A DNA stretch of 64,000 nucleotides from Planctomycetaceae bacterium. GTDB lineage: Bacteria; Planctomycetota; Planctomycetia; Pirellulales; Pirellulaceae. The notes beneath the pieces were generated by a model. It saw only the letters and a list, made by a program, of their open reading frames with translations, was not told where the DNA came from and did no database searches. This document shows, one piece after another, positions 27,347 through 36,385 of the stretch (positions are counted from its first letter, which is position 1; each line of letters opens with the position of its first letter). The stretch is from positions 1 to 64,000 of the forward strand of contig JAAYDI010000128.1 in the NCBI GenBank assembly GCA_012729315.1, in the 5' to 3' direction. The position numbers and the translations under genes are program-made.

Positions 27347-28204
27347 ATGGCGCAGCGGCGCCCCTCGTATCTCCGCGTGTTTCTCACCTTTGCCCGCAAC
27401 AGCCTGGTGCGGGACACCATGTTCCGCACGAACTTCCTCCTGCAGTGCATCTCCTCGGCCGGGTGGACGCTGATGAATGTGGGCTTTTACCTGATCGTGT
27501 TTCAGCACACGCCGCTGATCGGCCCTGAGAGCGGCTGGGGGAAGTACGAGTTCTTTGTGTTTCTCGCCACCACCTGGCTGATCAACAGCCTGGTCCAGAC
27601 GTTCTTCATGACCAACGCGGACGATTACAGCGAGTTGATCCGGACGGGCAATCTCGATTTCGTACTGCTCAAGCCAATCGACACACAGTTCCTCGTGTCG
27701 TTCCAGAAGATGGACTGGTCGTCGTTGTCCACGTTCACGGCGGGGGTGATCCTGCTGGTCGTGGCGCTGTGGCAGTTGACCACGCGTCCCGTGCACCCGC
27801 TGTCCATCTCGCCCTGGATGGTCGGGCTGTATCTGTTCTACCTGTGCTGCGGCGTCGCGATCTTCTACAGCCTGATGATTTCGCTGGCGTCGACCAGCAT
27901 CTGGTTGGGACGCAACCAGACGCTCTACGACTTCTGGTTCTACATCACGAACTTCGCCCGCTACCCGATGGAGATCTATAACCGCGGCTGGGGGGTGCCG
28001 CTGTGGGGCTTCTTCACGTTTGTCGTGCCGGTGCTGGTGGTCGTCAACGTGCCGGCGCGCCTGCTGGCTCAGCCACTTCATCCGCAGCGGAGTCTGAGCT
28101 GGCAGCTGGCCTGCTTCGCGTTGCTGGCCACGATCGTCAGCCTGCTGGCCTCGCGATGGGTGTTCCAACGGGCGTTGTTGAGCTATCGCAGCGCCAGCAG
28201 TTGA
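27347..28204 (+). CDS. ABC-2 family permease, second subunit
   Basis: 285 residues with about six membrane helices. It shares the layout of the first permease, including RTGNLDFVLLKPIDTQF, the counterpart of [12 protein letters not shown]. The gene starts 3 bp after the first permease stop. Same-family paired subunits point to a heterodimer. The next gene, a UbiA-type prenyltransferase, begins 32 bp later on the same strand. Confidence 0.88.
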   Translation: MAQRRPSYLRVFLTFARNSLVRDTMFRTNFLLQCISSAGWTLMNVGFYLIVFQHTPLIGPESGWGKYEFFVFLATTWLINSLVQTFFMTNADDYSELIRTGNLDFVLLKPIDTQFLVSFQKMDWSSLSTFTAGVILLVVALWQLTTRPVHPLSISPWMVGLYLFYLCCGVAIFYSLMISLASTSIWLGRNQTLYDFWFYITNFARYPMEIYNRGWGVPLWGFFTFVVPVLVVVNVPARLLAQPLHPQRSLSWQLACFALLATIVSLLASRWVFQRALLSYRSASS

Positions 28205-28236
28205 CGTGCACCGCGGCGGGCGAGAGACTGGATGGC

Positions 28237-29199
28237 GTGAATACCCGATCTGCCCAGCTGTGGGACTATCTTCGTCTGACCCGCCTGCCGAACGTGTTCA
28301 CGGCGTGGGCGGATGTGGCCATGGGGTTTGTGGTGGTGCAGCAGACGCTGCGCCCCTGGGGCACGTTTGCGTCGCTGGCCGCAGCCAGCGCGTTGCTCTA
28401 TAGCGCCGGCATGGTGTTGAACGACGTCTGGGATCTGGAGCAGGATCGGCAGGAGCGGCCCGAGCGGCCGCTGCCGTCGGGGCGGCTGCCGGTGGCGGCA
28501 GCGCGGCGGCTGGGCTGGGCGTTGCTCGTGAGCGGCGTGTTGTGCGGCGCTCTGGCCGGCCTGCTGGGGCAGATCGAGGGCAGCTGGCCGTGGCGCAGCG
28601 GGGCGGTGGCCGCGCTGCTGGCGCTGTGCATCGTGGCGTACGACGGAGGACTCAAGCGGACGGTGCTGGGACCGCCGGCCATGGGTGCCTGCCGGTTGCT
28701 CAACGTCCTGTTGGGGATGAGTGCCGGGGTGCCCAGCGTGGGGCCCGCCGCGGTGGCCGGGTACGCGCCCCACCAGCTGCTGGCCGCCGGCGGCATCGGG
28801 CTGTATATCGCGGGGGTCACCTGGTTCGCCCGCTCGGAGGCCGGGCGCAGTGGACGCGGGTCGTTAAGCGCGGCGAGCCTGGTCATGGTCGGCGGCATCG
28901 GACTGCTGGCCGCCATCTACCGGCAGCTGCCGCCGGAGTTGCCCGCGTCGTTGGCCAGCGAGAACCTGTGGCTGGCGCTGCTGGGATTGCTGGCCTTCGT
29001 GATCGTGCGCCGCTCGGCGGTGGCGATCGTGGACCCCACGCCGCGGCGCGTGCAGGCCGCGGTCAGGAACTGCCTCTGGTCGCTGATTGTGTTGGATGCG
29101 GCGGTGGCCCTGCTGGTGGGACCGCTGGCCTGGTCGCTCGTCATCCTCGCCTGCCTGGTGCCGACGGTTGTGCTCGGACAATGGATCGCGTCGACGTGA
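28237..29199 (+). CDS. UbiA-family prenyltransferase, EboC-like
   Basis: 320 residues with eight to nine membrane helices. The first Asp-rich motif NDVWDLEQD (62-70) is intact, and the second region reads AYDGGLKRT rather than the classical DxxxD. The UbiA family transfers prenyl chains to acceptor molecules in the membrane. The GTG at 28237 has GAGAG about 9 nt upstream. The next gene, a phosphodiesterase of the alkaline phosphatase superfamily, matches the EboC-EboF pairing of the ebo gene cluster. The acceptor is unknown. Confidence 0.85.
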   Translation: MNTRSAQLWDYLRLTRLPNVFTAWADVAMGFVVVQQTLRPWGTFASLAAASALLYSAGMVLNDVWDLEQDRQERPERPLPSGRLPVAAARRLGWALLVSGVLCGALAGLLGQIEGSWPWRSGAVAALLALCIVAYDGGLKRTVLGPPAMGACRLLNVLLGMSAGVPSVGPAAVAGYAPHQLLAAGGIGLYIAGVTWFARSEAGRSGRGSLSAASLVMVGGIGLLAAIYRQLPPELPASLASENLWLALLGLLAFVIVRRSAVAIVDPTPRRVQAAVRNCLWSLIVLDAAVALLVGPLAWSLVILACLVPTVVLGQWIAST

Positions 29200-29246
29200 C
29201 AGCTGCCCCCTGACCTGCTGCGGAAGCACTTTCGAGGAGACAGGAC

Positions 29247-30575
29247 ATGCAAATGGATCCCAGCGTCGTGCTGTTGTCCATCCCCGGCCTGCGGCCGCAG
29301 GATCTGCCGCGGCTGCCACAGCTGACCCGGACCCTGCCGCACACCGTGCCGCTGACCCCCAGCTTTCCGTGTGTCACCTGGCCGGTCCAGGCCAACATGC
29401 TGACCGGCCGGCTGCCGCGGGAACACGGAGTGATCGCCAACGGGTTCTATTGGCGCGCCAGCCGGCAGGTGGAAATGTGGACGGGAGGCAACCAGCGGAT
29501 TGCCGCGCGTCAGATCTGGGACCGTCTGCACGCGCACGATCCGCGCTGTACGTCCGCCGCCTGGTTCCCGATGCTCAGCAAGGGCTGCGGCGCAGACTAC
29601 GTCTGCATGCCGGCACCGGTTCACAATCCGGACGGGTCCGAGTCGCTGTGGTGTTACACCCAGCCCGCCGCGTTCTACGGCGAATTGCGCGATGCGCTCG
29701 GGCATTTTCCACTGCAGCATTTCTGGGGTCCGCTGGCGAACATCCAATCGACCGCCTGGATCGTGGACTCCGCCGTCTTCACGGCGCACCGGTTCCAGCC
29801 GCGGTTCTTCTACCTGTATGTGCCGCACCTTGAGTACGCGGCGCAGAAACTGGGTCCGGACAGCCCGGCTGCGATCGCCGCGCTGGCCGAACTGGACGAG
29901 GTGCTCGGGCGGCTGATCGACGGGCTGACCGCGGCGTACGCCGGGCGGCAGCTGGTGTGGCTGGCGGCCAGCGAATACGTCATCACGCCGGTGAATCACG
30001 TCAGCTATCCCAATCGGGTGCTGCGCGAGCAGGGGCATCTGCAGGTGCGCCCGGAGGGAGGGGGCGAGATGCTGGATCTGGAACGCAGCACCGCCTGGGC
30101 GCTGGTCGACCACCAGTTCTCTCATGTGTTTGTGCAGCGCCAGGATCCGCAAGTGATCGACGCGATCGCCCAGCGGTTTGCCGGCGAAAGCGGGATCAGC
30201 GAAGTGCTGGTGGGTGACCAACGGGGCAAGTACGCGGTGAATCATCCGCGTAGCGGGGACATTGTGCTGATCTCCACGCCGTCGAGCTGGCAGGCTTACT
30301 ACTGGTGGTTCGACGACGCGCGGGCGCCCGACTTCGCGCGGACTGTCGATATTCACCGCAAGCCGGGCTACGATCCCGTGGAGTTGCACTGGGACCCGCA
30401 GACGCGGACGATTCCGCTGGATGCCACCCTCGTACGCGGCTCGCACGGGGCGCCCGTTACCGACACCTCGCAGCGCGGCGTGCTGCTGAGTTCCCAGGCC
30501 GACGCGGTTCCCGCGCCGGCCGTGCGTGATGTCGATATCGGGCCCCTCGTACTGCGGCAATTCGGGCTGTCGTAG
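29247..30575 (+). CDS. Alkaline-phosphatase-superfamily nucleotide pyrophosphatase/phosphodiesterase, EboF-like
   Basis: 442 residues. The nucleophile region is TPSFPCVTWPVQANMLTGRLP followed by EHGVIANGFY, characteristic of nucleotide pyrophosphatase/phosphodiesterases. Later metal-site candidates lie in YVPHLEYAAQ, WLAASEYVI and DHQFSHVFV. The first metal Asp of the family (VDGLR-type) is not obvious: the protein reads LLSIPGLRP. No signal peptide, so it is probably cytoplasmic. GGAGAC precedes the ATG. It sits 47 bp after the EboC-like gene and probably ends the five-gene plus-strand block. Confidence 0.82.
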   Translation: MQMDPSVVLLSIPGLRPQDLPRLPQLTRTLPHTVPLTPSFPCVTWPVQANMLTGRLPREHGVIANGFYWRASRQVEMWTGGNQRIAARQIWDRLHAHDPRCTSAAWFPMLSKGCGADYVCMPAPVHNPDGSESLWCYTQPAAFYGELRDALGHFPLQHFWGPLANIQSTAWIVDSAVFTAHRFQPRFFYLYVPHLEYAAQKLGPDSPAAIAALAELDEVLGRLIDGLTAAYAGRQLVWLAASEYVITPVNHVSYPNRVLREQGHLQVRPEGGGEMLDLERSTAWALVDHQFSHVFVQRQDPQVIDAIAQRFAGESGISEVLVGDQRGKYAVNHPRSGDIVLISTPSSWQAYYWWFDDARAPDFARTVDIHRKPGYDPVELHWDPQTRTIPLDATLVRGSHGAPVTDTSQRGVLLSSQADAVPAPAVRDVDIGPLVLRQFGLS

Positions 30576-30614
30576 CCCCGCCCTGGAGCCTTCGCGCCTG
30601 GCGGCGCGCGACGA

Positions 30615-31979
30615 CTAGGCGTGCATCGCCAGGTAGACCTTGCGGATGGCCTTGACGATGTCGTTGCAGTCGTCCTCCGAGAAGTTGGGGTCCATGATGA
30701 CGCCGCCCGTCCGGTCGATGATATCGATGGTGCGGGGGCAGCACTCGGCCCCGTACTGGATCGCCTTGCCCTGCGGCGTATTGAAGGTCGGCCAGTCGGG
30801 GTGCACGGTCATCTTCTTCTCGATCCGCTCGTCGACCGGCAGGATCACCGAGCCGCCGGGGCCGGATGCTGCGATGCCTTCGGCCCGCAAGGCCCGCAGG
30901 AACTTGTCGCGGTGCTCCCGATCGCCGTGGTCCAGGAACACGGTCACGCCCAGGTCCCCTTCGGGGTCTGACATCTTGCGCATCTTGAGCCCCGGGAGGT
31001 CGGCGATACCGTCGCGGACCCGTTTCGCGTTGGCGCGCAGCCGCTGGCAGATCATGTCCAGCTTCTGGACCTGCCCCTTGAGCACGGCCCCGGTGAATTC
31101 GTTCATGCGGAAGTTGCAGGCGGCGAACGACGCCAGCACGCCCCCGTTGAACTGCTCGGTGTACGGCGACCGGATGGCGCCGACATCGTGGAAACGCAGC
31201 GCCCGCTCAAAGAGCTCCGGATCGTTCGTGACCACGGCACCCCCTTCACCTGCGGTGATGGTCTTGCCGAGCTGGAAGCTGTTGATGGCGATGTGGCCGA
31301 TCGAGCCGAGGAACTGGCCGTGGTAACGCCCTCCGACGCACTGGGAGAGGTCTTCCAGGACGCGCACCTTGTGCTTGCGGGCGATCTCCATGATCGGGTC
31401 CATGTCGGCCACGCCCCCCTGCAGGCTGCAGGGGACAATCGCCTTGGTGCGCGGGGTAATACGGTGCTCGATGTCTTCCGGATCGATCGAGAGCGACCCG
31501 TCGATCTCCGCGAACACCGGCAAGCCGCCACACAGGACGACCGCGTCGTAGTCGGCGTACCAGGTCCAGGCGGGCAGGATGACTTCGTCGCCCGGCCCGA
31601 TTTCCAACGCGGCCATGGCCGTGTACAGGGCCGTCGTGCCGGAAGTCACGCCGAGGGCATGTTTGACCCCCAACTGCTGGGCGTAAAGCTGTTCGAACTG
31701 GAGCACCTTGGAGTCATCTTTCCACCAGCGGAACGGATTGCGCGACTCGAGCACGTCGAGCACACCCTGTCTCTCGACGTCGTCGTAAAACTGCGGCCCG
31801 TACGGTTGGGAGTAGAGTGTGTCCTGTCGCACTGGGGTGCCGCCGTCGATGGCCAGCTTCTCTTTGGCTGCAGAGGCCGACGCGGCAGAGGCACCCGGGG
31901 AGGACATCAGAATCGACGCCCCGCCCAGGGCGCCTACGGTGGCCAGGAATTTACGACGATTGGGCATCGGCTCGCTCAT
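30615..31979 (-). CDS. Tat-exported DegT/DnrJ/EryC1/StrS-family aminotransferase
   Basis: 454 residues. PLP enzyme of the sugar-aminotransferase family, with the PLP Lys in SFQLGKTITAGEGG (K239), the Asp in EDLSQCVGG (D210) and the TSGTTAL phosphate loop. The N-terminus is a twin-arginine signal: NRRKFLATVGALGG, then a hydrophobic stretch to about residue 32. The ATG at 31979 has AAAGGATC upstream; the frame extends further but not usefully. The family normally works in the cytoplasm on nucleotide sugars, so export is unexpected. Substrate unknown. Confidence 0.88.
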   Translation of the reverse strand: MSEPMPNRRKFLATVGALGGASILMSSPGASAASASAAKEKLAIDGGTPVRQDTLYSQPYGPQFYDDVERQGVLDVLESRNPFRWWKDDSKVLQFEQLYAQQLGVKHALGVTSGTTALYTAMAALEIGPGDEVILPAWTWYADYDAVVLCGGLPVFAEIDGSLSIDPEDIEHRITPRTKAIVPCSLQGGVADMDPIMEIARKHKVRVLEDLSQCVGGRYHGQFLGSIGHIAINSFQLGKTITAGEGGAVVTNDPELFERALRFHDVGAIRSPYTEQFNGGVLASFAACNFRMNEFTGAVLKGQVQKLDMICQRLRANAKRVRDGIADLPGLKMRKMSDPEGDLGVTVFLDHGDREHRDKFLRALRAEGIAASGPGGSVILPVDERIEKKMTVHPDWPTFNTPQGKAIQYGAECCPRTIDIIDRTGGVIMDPNFSEDDCNDIVKAIRKVYLAMHA

Positions 31980-32290
31980 GACATTAGATCCTTTCAAAAT
32001 AGAACAGCTGACCAATTAAAGATTGTAGACCCGGAGCATGGCGGGCCGCAATCGTCTGGCTTCCCGCGTCCGGGCCGCGTCGTCGTCGTCCGCCGACGCG
32101 GCCGGATCGGACGCACCGGATGCGCGCTGCCCGTCTGCCGGCTGCGTACGAAAGGGCCTGTTGGGAGGGATATGCCGACGGGACACGCTGTCGGAGGCAG
32201 AAAACAGGGGGGAGACGCTTGCTTTTCACTCGCCGGGCGCACGCAGCGGCAATCGGCGGGATCTAGACTTACGACGGAGGAGACTAGCAC
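31980..32290. other. Intergenic region between divergent DegT and HEAT-repeat genes
   Basis: About 310 bases with no gene seen. The left end is AT-rich (31985-32020) and probably holds the DegT promoter. A strong ribosome binding site, GGAGGAGAC, near the right end belongs to the HEAT gene. Confidence 0.4.
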
Positions 32291-33976
32291 GTGGTGACGA
32301 ACGGTCTGGAACGCACCTTCCGATTGCTGTTGGAGACGGCCAACGAGGCGGCCGTGCCGGTGCTGCTCCCTGCGCTGGACGCGCCCGATCCGGCCATCCA
32401 GGAGGAGGCGTTCCAGACGATGCTGGAGCGGCACCAGGGTGCGAGCCAGCAGGTGCTGATCGAGCGTTGGCACCGGCTGACCGAGCGGTGGCGGCTGCAG
32501 GTGGCCCAGCATCCGGGCTGGGTGGCACGTGCGGTGCGGTCGGCCATCTTCCATCCAGATCCGGCCGTCTGTGCCAACGGCTGCGATGCGTTGCTGTATA
32601 TCCGCGAGTTCGAGCTGATTCCGACGCTGGTCGCCGGGATTGAGGAAGTGAACAATCCGCACGCGCCGCTGCTGGCCCAGACCTTGCTGAGTCTGAGCGA
32701 GTTGCTGCAGGAGGAGATTGCCGGGCCGCGCGACAAGCCGCGGCTGCAGGACCCGGTGCGGATCTGTGACCAGGTGCTGCCGAGCATCGAGCGGGCGGTG
32801 GAGCGGTACGCGCGCCACCGCTGCCGCGAAGCGGTGGAAGCGTTTCTGGTGCTGGCCGGCAGCGAGAATCCGGTCCTGAAACAGGTGCTGGCCGAGCCGC
32901 GGCATCCGGCGTATCTGGTGCTGGTGGACATCCTGCGCACGAGCCCGCGGATGGCGATCATACGCCTGGTCCTCAATCTGCTGGAAAGCCGCTTGGCGCC
33001 GCCGGTGGCCATGCACGTCGTGGCGCACCGCACCGATATGCCGTTTGTACGCAAACTGTTGAGCCGCATCGGGGACGCCATGCCGGATGCGCTCCGGGCG
33101 AATCTGCGGCGCGTGGACGCGGTCGACTGGCTGCAGGATTCGCTGCACCTGCTCGATACGCTGACTGAGAAGGAGCAGGCGGCGGCCGTCGCGCTGGCCG
33201 TCTCCAGCAACATGAACCGGCTGTGCGCCTTCGAGGTGTTGAAGCATGTGCTGACCAGCGGCCGGACCGCCGCGCGGCGCGTGGCCGCCGCTGCGCTGGC
33301 GGACTTCGGCGGTGCCGAGGCGAACCAGTTGGCCGTCCAGGGGGTCCAGGACCCTGACCCGCAGGTGCAGGCCAGCATGGTGGTGCAGCTGCGCGACCGC
33401 GGGATCCCGGGGGCGATTTCGCAGCTGATCCACCTGCTCGACAGCCGCCACGCGGTCGTGCGGGAGGCGGCGCAGAGCTGTCTGACGGAATTCAACTTCG
33501 GCCGGTACATCACAGCCTTCGACCTGATGGACGAGAAGATCCGGTCCAGCACGGGCATGCTGGTGATGCGGATCGACCCGCACGCGACCGGTGCGCTGGC
33601 GGACGAACTGAAGTCCCGCACGCGGACCCGCCGCCTGCGTGGCCTGGAGGCGGCGGTGGCGATGGACGCCGTGCCGCTCGTCGAGCCGCTGATCATTGCG
33701 CTCCTGGGCGACCCCGATCACTTCGTGCGGTCCGAGGCCGCCCGCGCGCTGGCGTACTGCAATACCCCGCTGGCCCTGCAGTCGCTGCAGGAGGCGCGGC
33801 ACGACCGCAGCGCGGCGGTCCGCGACGCGGCCGAGCAATCGTTGCGCAAGCTTTCGGCCGACGGGACCATGACCACCGCCGGCTCGTGGATCACGGCGCT
33901 GCAGGAACTGGAGGACAGCCCGCTGATCGATCCGCTGGCGACCGACGCTGGCCCGGGAAAGGAAGGTGTGTGGTGA
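32291..33976 (+). CDS. HEAT-repeat protein
   Basis: 561 residues, almost wholly alpha-helical. HEAT/armadillo-like repeats are clearest at the C-terminal half (ARRVAAAALADFGG, DPDPQVQASMVVQLRDRG, SRHAVVREAAQSCL, DPDHFVRSEAARALAY, DRSAAVRDAAEQSL). There is no signal peptide or membrane helix. The GTG start has GGAGGAGAC upstream. The stop overlaps the start of a membrane-protein gene, so the two products may work together, the HEAT scaffold docking to the membrane partner. No specific function known. Confidence 0.82.
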   Translation: MVTNGLERTFRLLLETANEAAVPVLLPALDAPDPAIQEEAFQTMLERHQGASQQVLIERWHRLTERWRLQVAQHPGWVARAVRSAIFHPDPAVCANGCDALLYIREFELIPTLVAGIEEVNNPHAPLLAQTLLSLSELLQEEIAGPRDKPRLQDPVRICDQVLPSIERAVERYARHRCREAVEAFLVLAGSENPVLKQVLAEPRHPAYLVLVDILRTSPRMAIIRLVLNLLESRLAPPVAMHVVAHRTDMPFVRKLLSRIGDAMPDALRANLRRVDAVDWLQDSLHLLDTLTEKEQAAAVALAVSSNMNRLCAFEVLKHVLTSGRTAARRVAAAALADFGGAEANQLAVQGVQDPDPQVQASMVVQLRDRGIPGAISQLIHLLDSRHAVVREAAQSCLTEFNFGRYITAFDLMDEKIRSSTGMLVMRIDPHATGALADELKSRTRTRRLRGLEAAVAMDAVPLVEPLIIALLGDPDHFVRSEAARALAYCNTPLALQSLQEARHDRSAAVRDAAEQSLRKLSADGTMTTAGSWITALQELEDSPLIDPLATDAGPGKEGVW

Positions 33977-34392
33977 GTGCCGCCCTGTTGGTGCCGGTCG
34001 CCAGCCAGCTGCTGCTGGCGCAGGCCGCCGCAGTCGATGACACCCCCTGGAAGCCGCTGACGCAGTGGTCCGATATTCCGCTGGGGCTGCTGACCAAGAT
34101 CGCCGCTGCCCTACTGATCGCCGCCGTCGTAGCCTGGATCGTGACACGCATTCGAAGGCATCGCGAGCGGGTCAACTACAACAGTCCCCGGGGGCTGTTC
34201 AACGACCTGTGCGCGCTGCACGATCTGGACTGGCCCACCCGCAAGCTCCTGCGGCAGCTTGCGCGGCTGCAGCACCACGATCATCCGGCGCGGATCTTCC
34301 TGGACCCCGCTGCGTTCGAGCCGGCGAACATCCCGCCGCCGCTGCAGCCGTTTCAGGCCGAGCTGCGGCGGCTCAAAACGCGGCTCTTCTGA
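33973..34392 (+). CDS. Membrane protein coupled to the HEAT-repeat gene
   Basis: 139 residues. An N-terminal hydrophobic segment (about 2-18) is followed by a clear membrane helix (about 42-62, KIAAALLIAAVVAWIVTRI). A basic cytoplasmic tail comes next with RGLFNDLCALHDLDWPTRKLLRQLARL. The GTG start overlaps the upstream stop (GTGA); GGAAGG is the likely ribosome binding site. Family not recognised. Confidence 0.7.
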   Translation: MSAALLVPVASQLLLAQAAAVDDTPWKPLTQWSDIPLGLLTKIAAALLIAAVVAWIVTRIRRHRERVNYNSPRGLFNDLCALHDLDWPTRKLLRQLARLQHHDHPARIFLDPAAFEPANIPPPLQPFQAELRRLKTRLF

Positions 34393-34407
34393 CCGCCCGC
34401 CGGCGGC

Positions 34408-35877
34408 TCAGAACGCCCCGTCTTCACCCCGCGCCGGCGGCGTCCGCTTGCGGAACTCCGCCCCCGCACTCGCGGCGTCGGTGGTCGGCGCCTGCCCCGG
34501 TTGTTCGGCCGTCGCGTCCGCCACCGTGCCGCTGCCGAGCACCACCGACTTGACGTCCGCCTTCCAGCCCATCAATGACAACAGCTTGTCGGTGCTCATC
34601 CGATCGACGCCGATCTCGGTGGCCGCCGTGATCATGGCGTTGAAGGCGCTCCGCTCAGCGTCCGAGAAGGTGCCGTCCGGCCCGGAGCCCTTGTCGGTGC
34701 CCTGGATCAGGTACCGCGTCTGCACCGTCACCTCATCGTCCACCACCCCGCCATTGACCTTGATCAGGTTCTTGAGCAGCTCGAGATCGTTCTTGCCGTC
34801 GTTGGTCAGATCGATGAACCCGGCAATGGCGAAATGGATCTGCTGGCCCGGCGACCAGGCCGGCGTGAACGCCAGATCGCCCGGCACAATAATGTTGGCC
34901 ACCTGATCCTCCAGGATCCGGCAGACCGATACGTGGTCGCTGACCACCTGCGCCACTTCAATGCGCGCCTTGGGGGTCGCCTGCATCACGGCCGTCGTCC
35001 CCTTGTTGAAGATGCTGAACGTCTGCTGTGGCTTCAGATTGTCGGCCGACCCGACGTTCAGATAGACCACGCCCGCCTTCTGATTGACACTCGTCACGAT
35101 CGCGTCCGGCATCTCGAACGAAGGCTTCTCCTCCTGCTGACGCTGAACCTTGATGTCCAGAATCACTTTCTCCATGTCGGCGATTTTCTTGCTCGCGGCC
35201 TCCTGCTGCTGCGTCATCTGCTCGGTCAGCTCCACAATCCGGTTGTCCTTCTCGGCCACCTGCGCAGCGATGCCCTCCATCTGCTTCCGCACCTCCCCCA
35301 GGTCCGACTGGAACTTCTGCCGTTCGGCGTCCAGGTCGGCCCGCGCCTGGTTGGCCGCGTCCTCGAACTTCTGCGACCGTTCGGCCGCCGTCTGCTCGAG
35401 CTGCGCCTTCTGAGTGTTGAGCGCGTTCTCGTTACGCCGCAGGTCGGCCAGCTGCTGGTTCAGATCCCGTACCCGCGCGAGCAGGAACGAGGGGAGTGAC
35501 TCGTAGTTCCGCGCCACTTCGCTCTCCTGGTCCGGTGCGCCATAGAGCAGCATGTTGTCCTTGAAGTTCTTGACGATCTGCAGCGTCACCGGATCGTCCG
35601 CACTGCCGCCGGCACTGGTGATGTTCGCCAGGTCCGCTTCAATCTGCGCCATCGTCTTGCTGCCGCCGTTGACCATGTACGTCAACGTCTGCACCTTGAA
35701 GTTGGCGGTCGCCAGGTCCTTCTGCGCCTGCGTCAACTGATTCCGCGCGTCCTCAGCCTCGCCCCGCCGACGCTCCGACGCGCTGTAGAAGACGTACGAT
35801 ATCACGCACAACACCACGGTGAGCATGATGAGCAGTATGAGTGCGATGTGGAGACCCTGGTTCTCTCGCGACGCCAT
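34408..35877 (-). CDS. Membrane-anchored coiled-coil protein
   Basis: 489 residues. One N-terminal helix (about 10-31, LHIALILLIMLTVVLCVISYV) anchors a long coiled coil (about 35-230, dense in Q, E, K, A). A globular C-terminal region (about 235-440) follows and includes NQKAGVVYLNVGSADNLKPQQTFSIF and VVSDHVSVCRILE. That region resembles beta domains seen in envelope proteins. The ATG at 35877 has AGGAG about 9 nt upstream. It is convergent with the HEAT/membrane pair, with 15 bp between stops. Function unknown; an envelope spacer or scaffold is plausible. Confidence 0.75.
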   Translation of the reverse strand: MASRENQGLHIALILLIMLTVVLCVISYVFYSASERRRGEAEDARNQLTQAQKDLATANFKVQTLTYMVNGGSKTMAQIEADLANITSAGGSADDPVTLQIVKNFKDNMLLYGAPDQESEVARNYESLPSFLLARVRDLNQQLADLRRNENALNTQKAQLEQTAAERSQKFEDAANQARADLDAERQKFQSDLGEVRKQMEGIAAQVAEKDNRIVELTEQMTQQQEAASKKIADMEKVILDIKVQRQQEEKPSFEMPDAIVTSVNQKAGVVYLNVGSADNLKPQQTFSIFNKGTTAVMQATPKARIEVAQVVSDHVSVCRILEDQVANIIVPGDLAFTPAWSPGQQIHFAIAGFIDLTNDGKNDLELLKNLIKVNGGVVDDEVTVQTRYLIQGTDKGSGPDGTFSDAERSAFNAMITAATEIGVDRMSTDKLLSLMGWKADVKSVVLGSGTVADATAEQPGQAPTTDAASAGAEFRKRTPPARGEDGAF

Positions 35878-36385
35878 TGTGATCACTCCTGGTAGCGCAT
35901 AAGTCCGCGTGCTGCGGTCGACAGCTTCAGTGGTTCTCGGCGGCCCAAATCACGATCAACTGCCCCGAATGCTCGACGTGCCGGACGCCCCGGCCTCGTA
36001 CGCGTCCATCCAACCCACATACGGGACCCCGTAGGGGCATGCAACCAGACTCTGCTAAACTGCTACGGGGCTAAACTGATATGGGGCAAGAACCTAGGTC
36101 GAGTGTAAACACGACCCCCAGGACTGTCAATAAATTCCGCAATCCGCGGGAACTGGAAAAGCTGGGAAAACCGTGCGCCAGGTGCGATCGTGTCGGTCAA
36201 GACGGAATCGACCACCAGTGGCGGGGTCCGTCATGGCCGCCGACACGCCGGGCGGTTATCAAATCAGGAGGTCCGGGCTTGCGGCGCGGACCGGACGGCG
36301 GCACGTGTTTTTCCGGTTGTTTTTGTGTCGGGGTTTCCGGCGGCGACGTTTGAGCGGGCGGTAAGGGAAGCGGGCGAGGCGAACC
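35878..36385. other. Intergenic region between divergent coiled-coil and polA genes
   Basis: About 510 bases. Small frames here lack a good start or recognisable product. It contains a candidate promoter for the coiled-coil gene at 36102-36130. The polA-proximal part has T-runs (36305-36330) but no paired stem that would make a terminator. Confidence 0.4.
36102..36130 (-). promoter_or_regulatory. Candidate promoter of the coiled-coil gene
   Basis: On the minus strand TTGACA (-35, 36125-36130), a 17-nt spacer and TACACT (-10, 36102-36107). The implied leader is about 220 nt. Confidence 0.5.

Noticed and set aside
36081-36353. Possible 90-residue plus-strand gene upstream of polA
   Set aside because: Weak start site, low-complexity second half, and overlap with a good minus-strand promoter.
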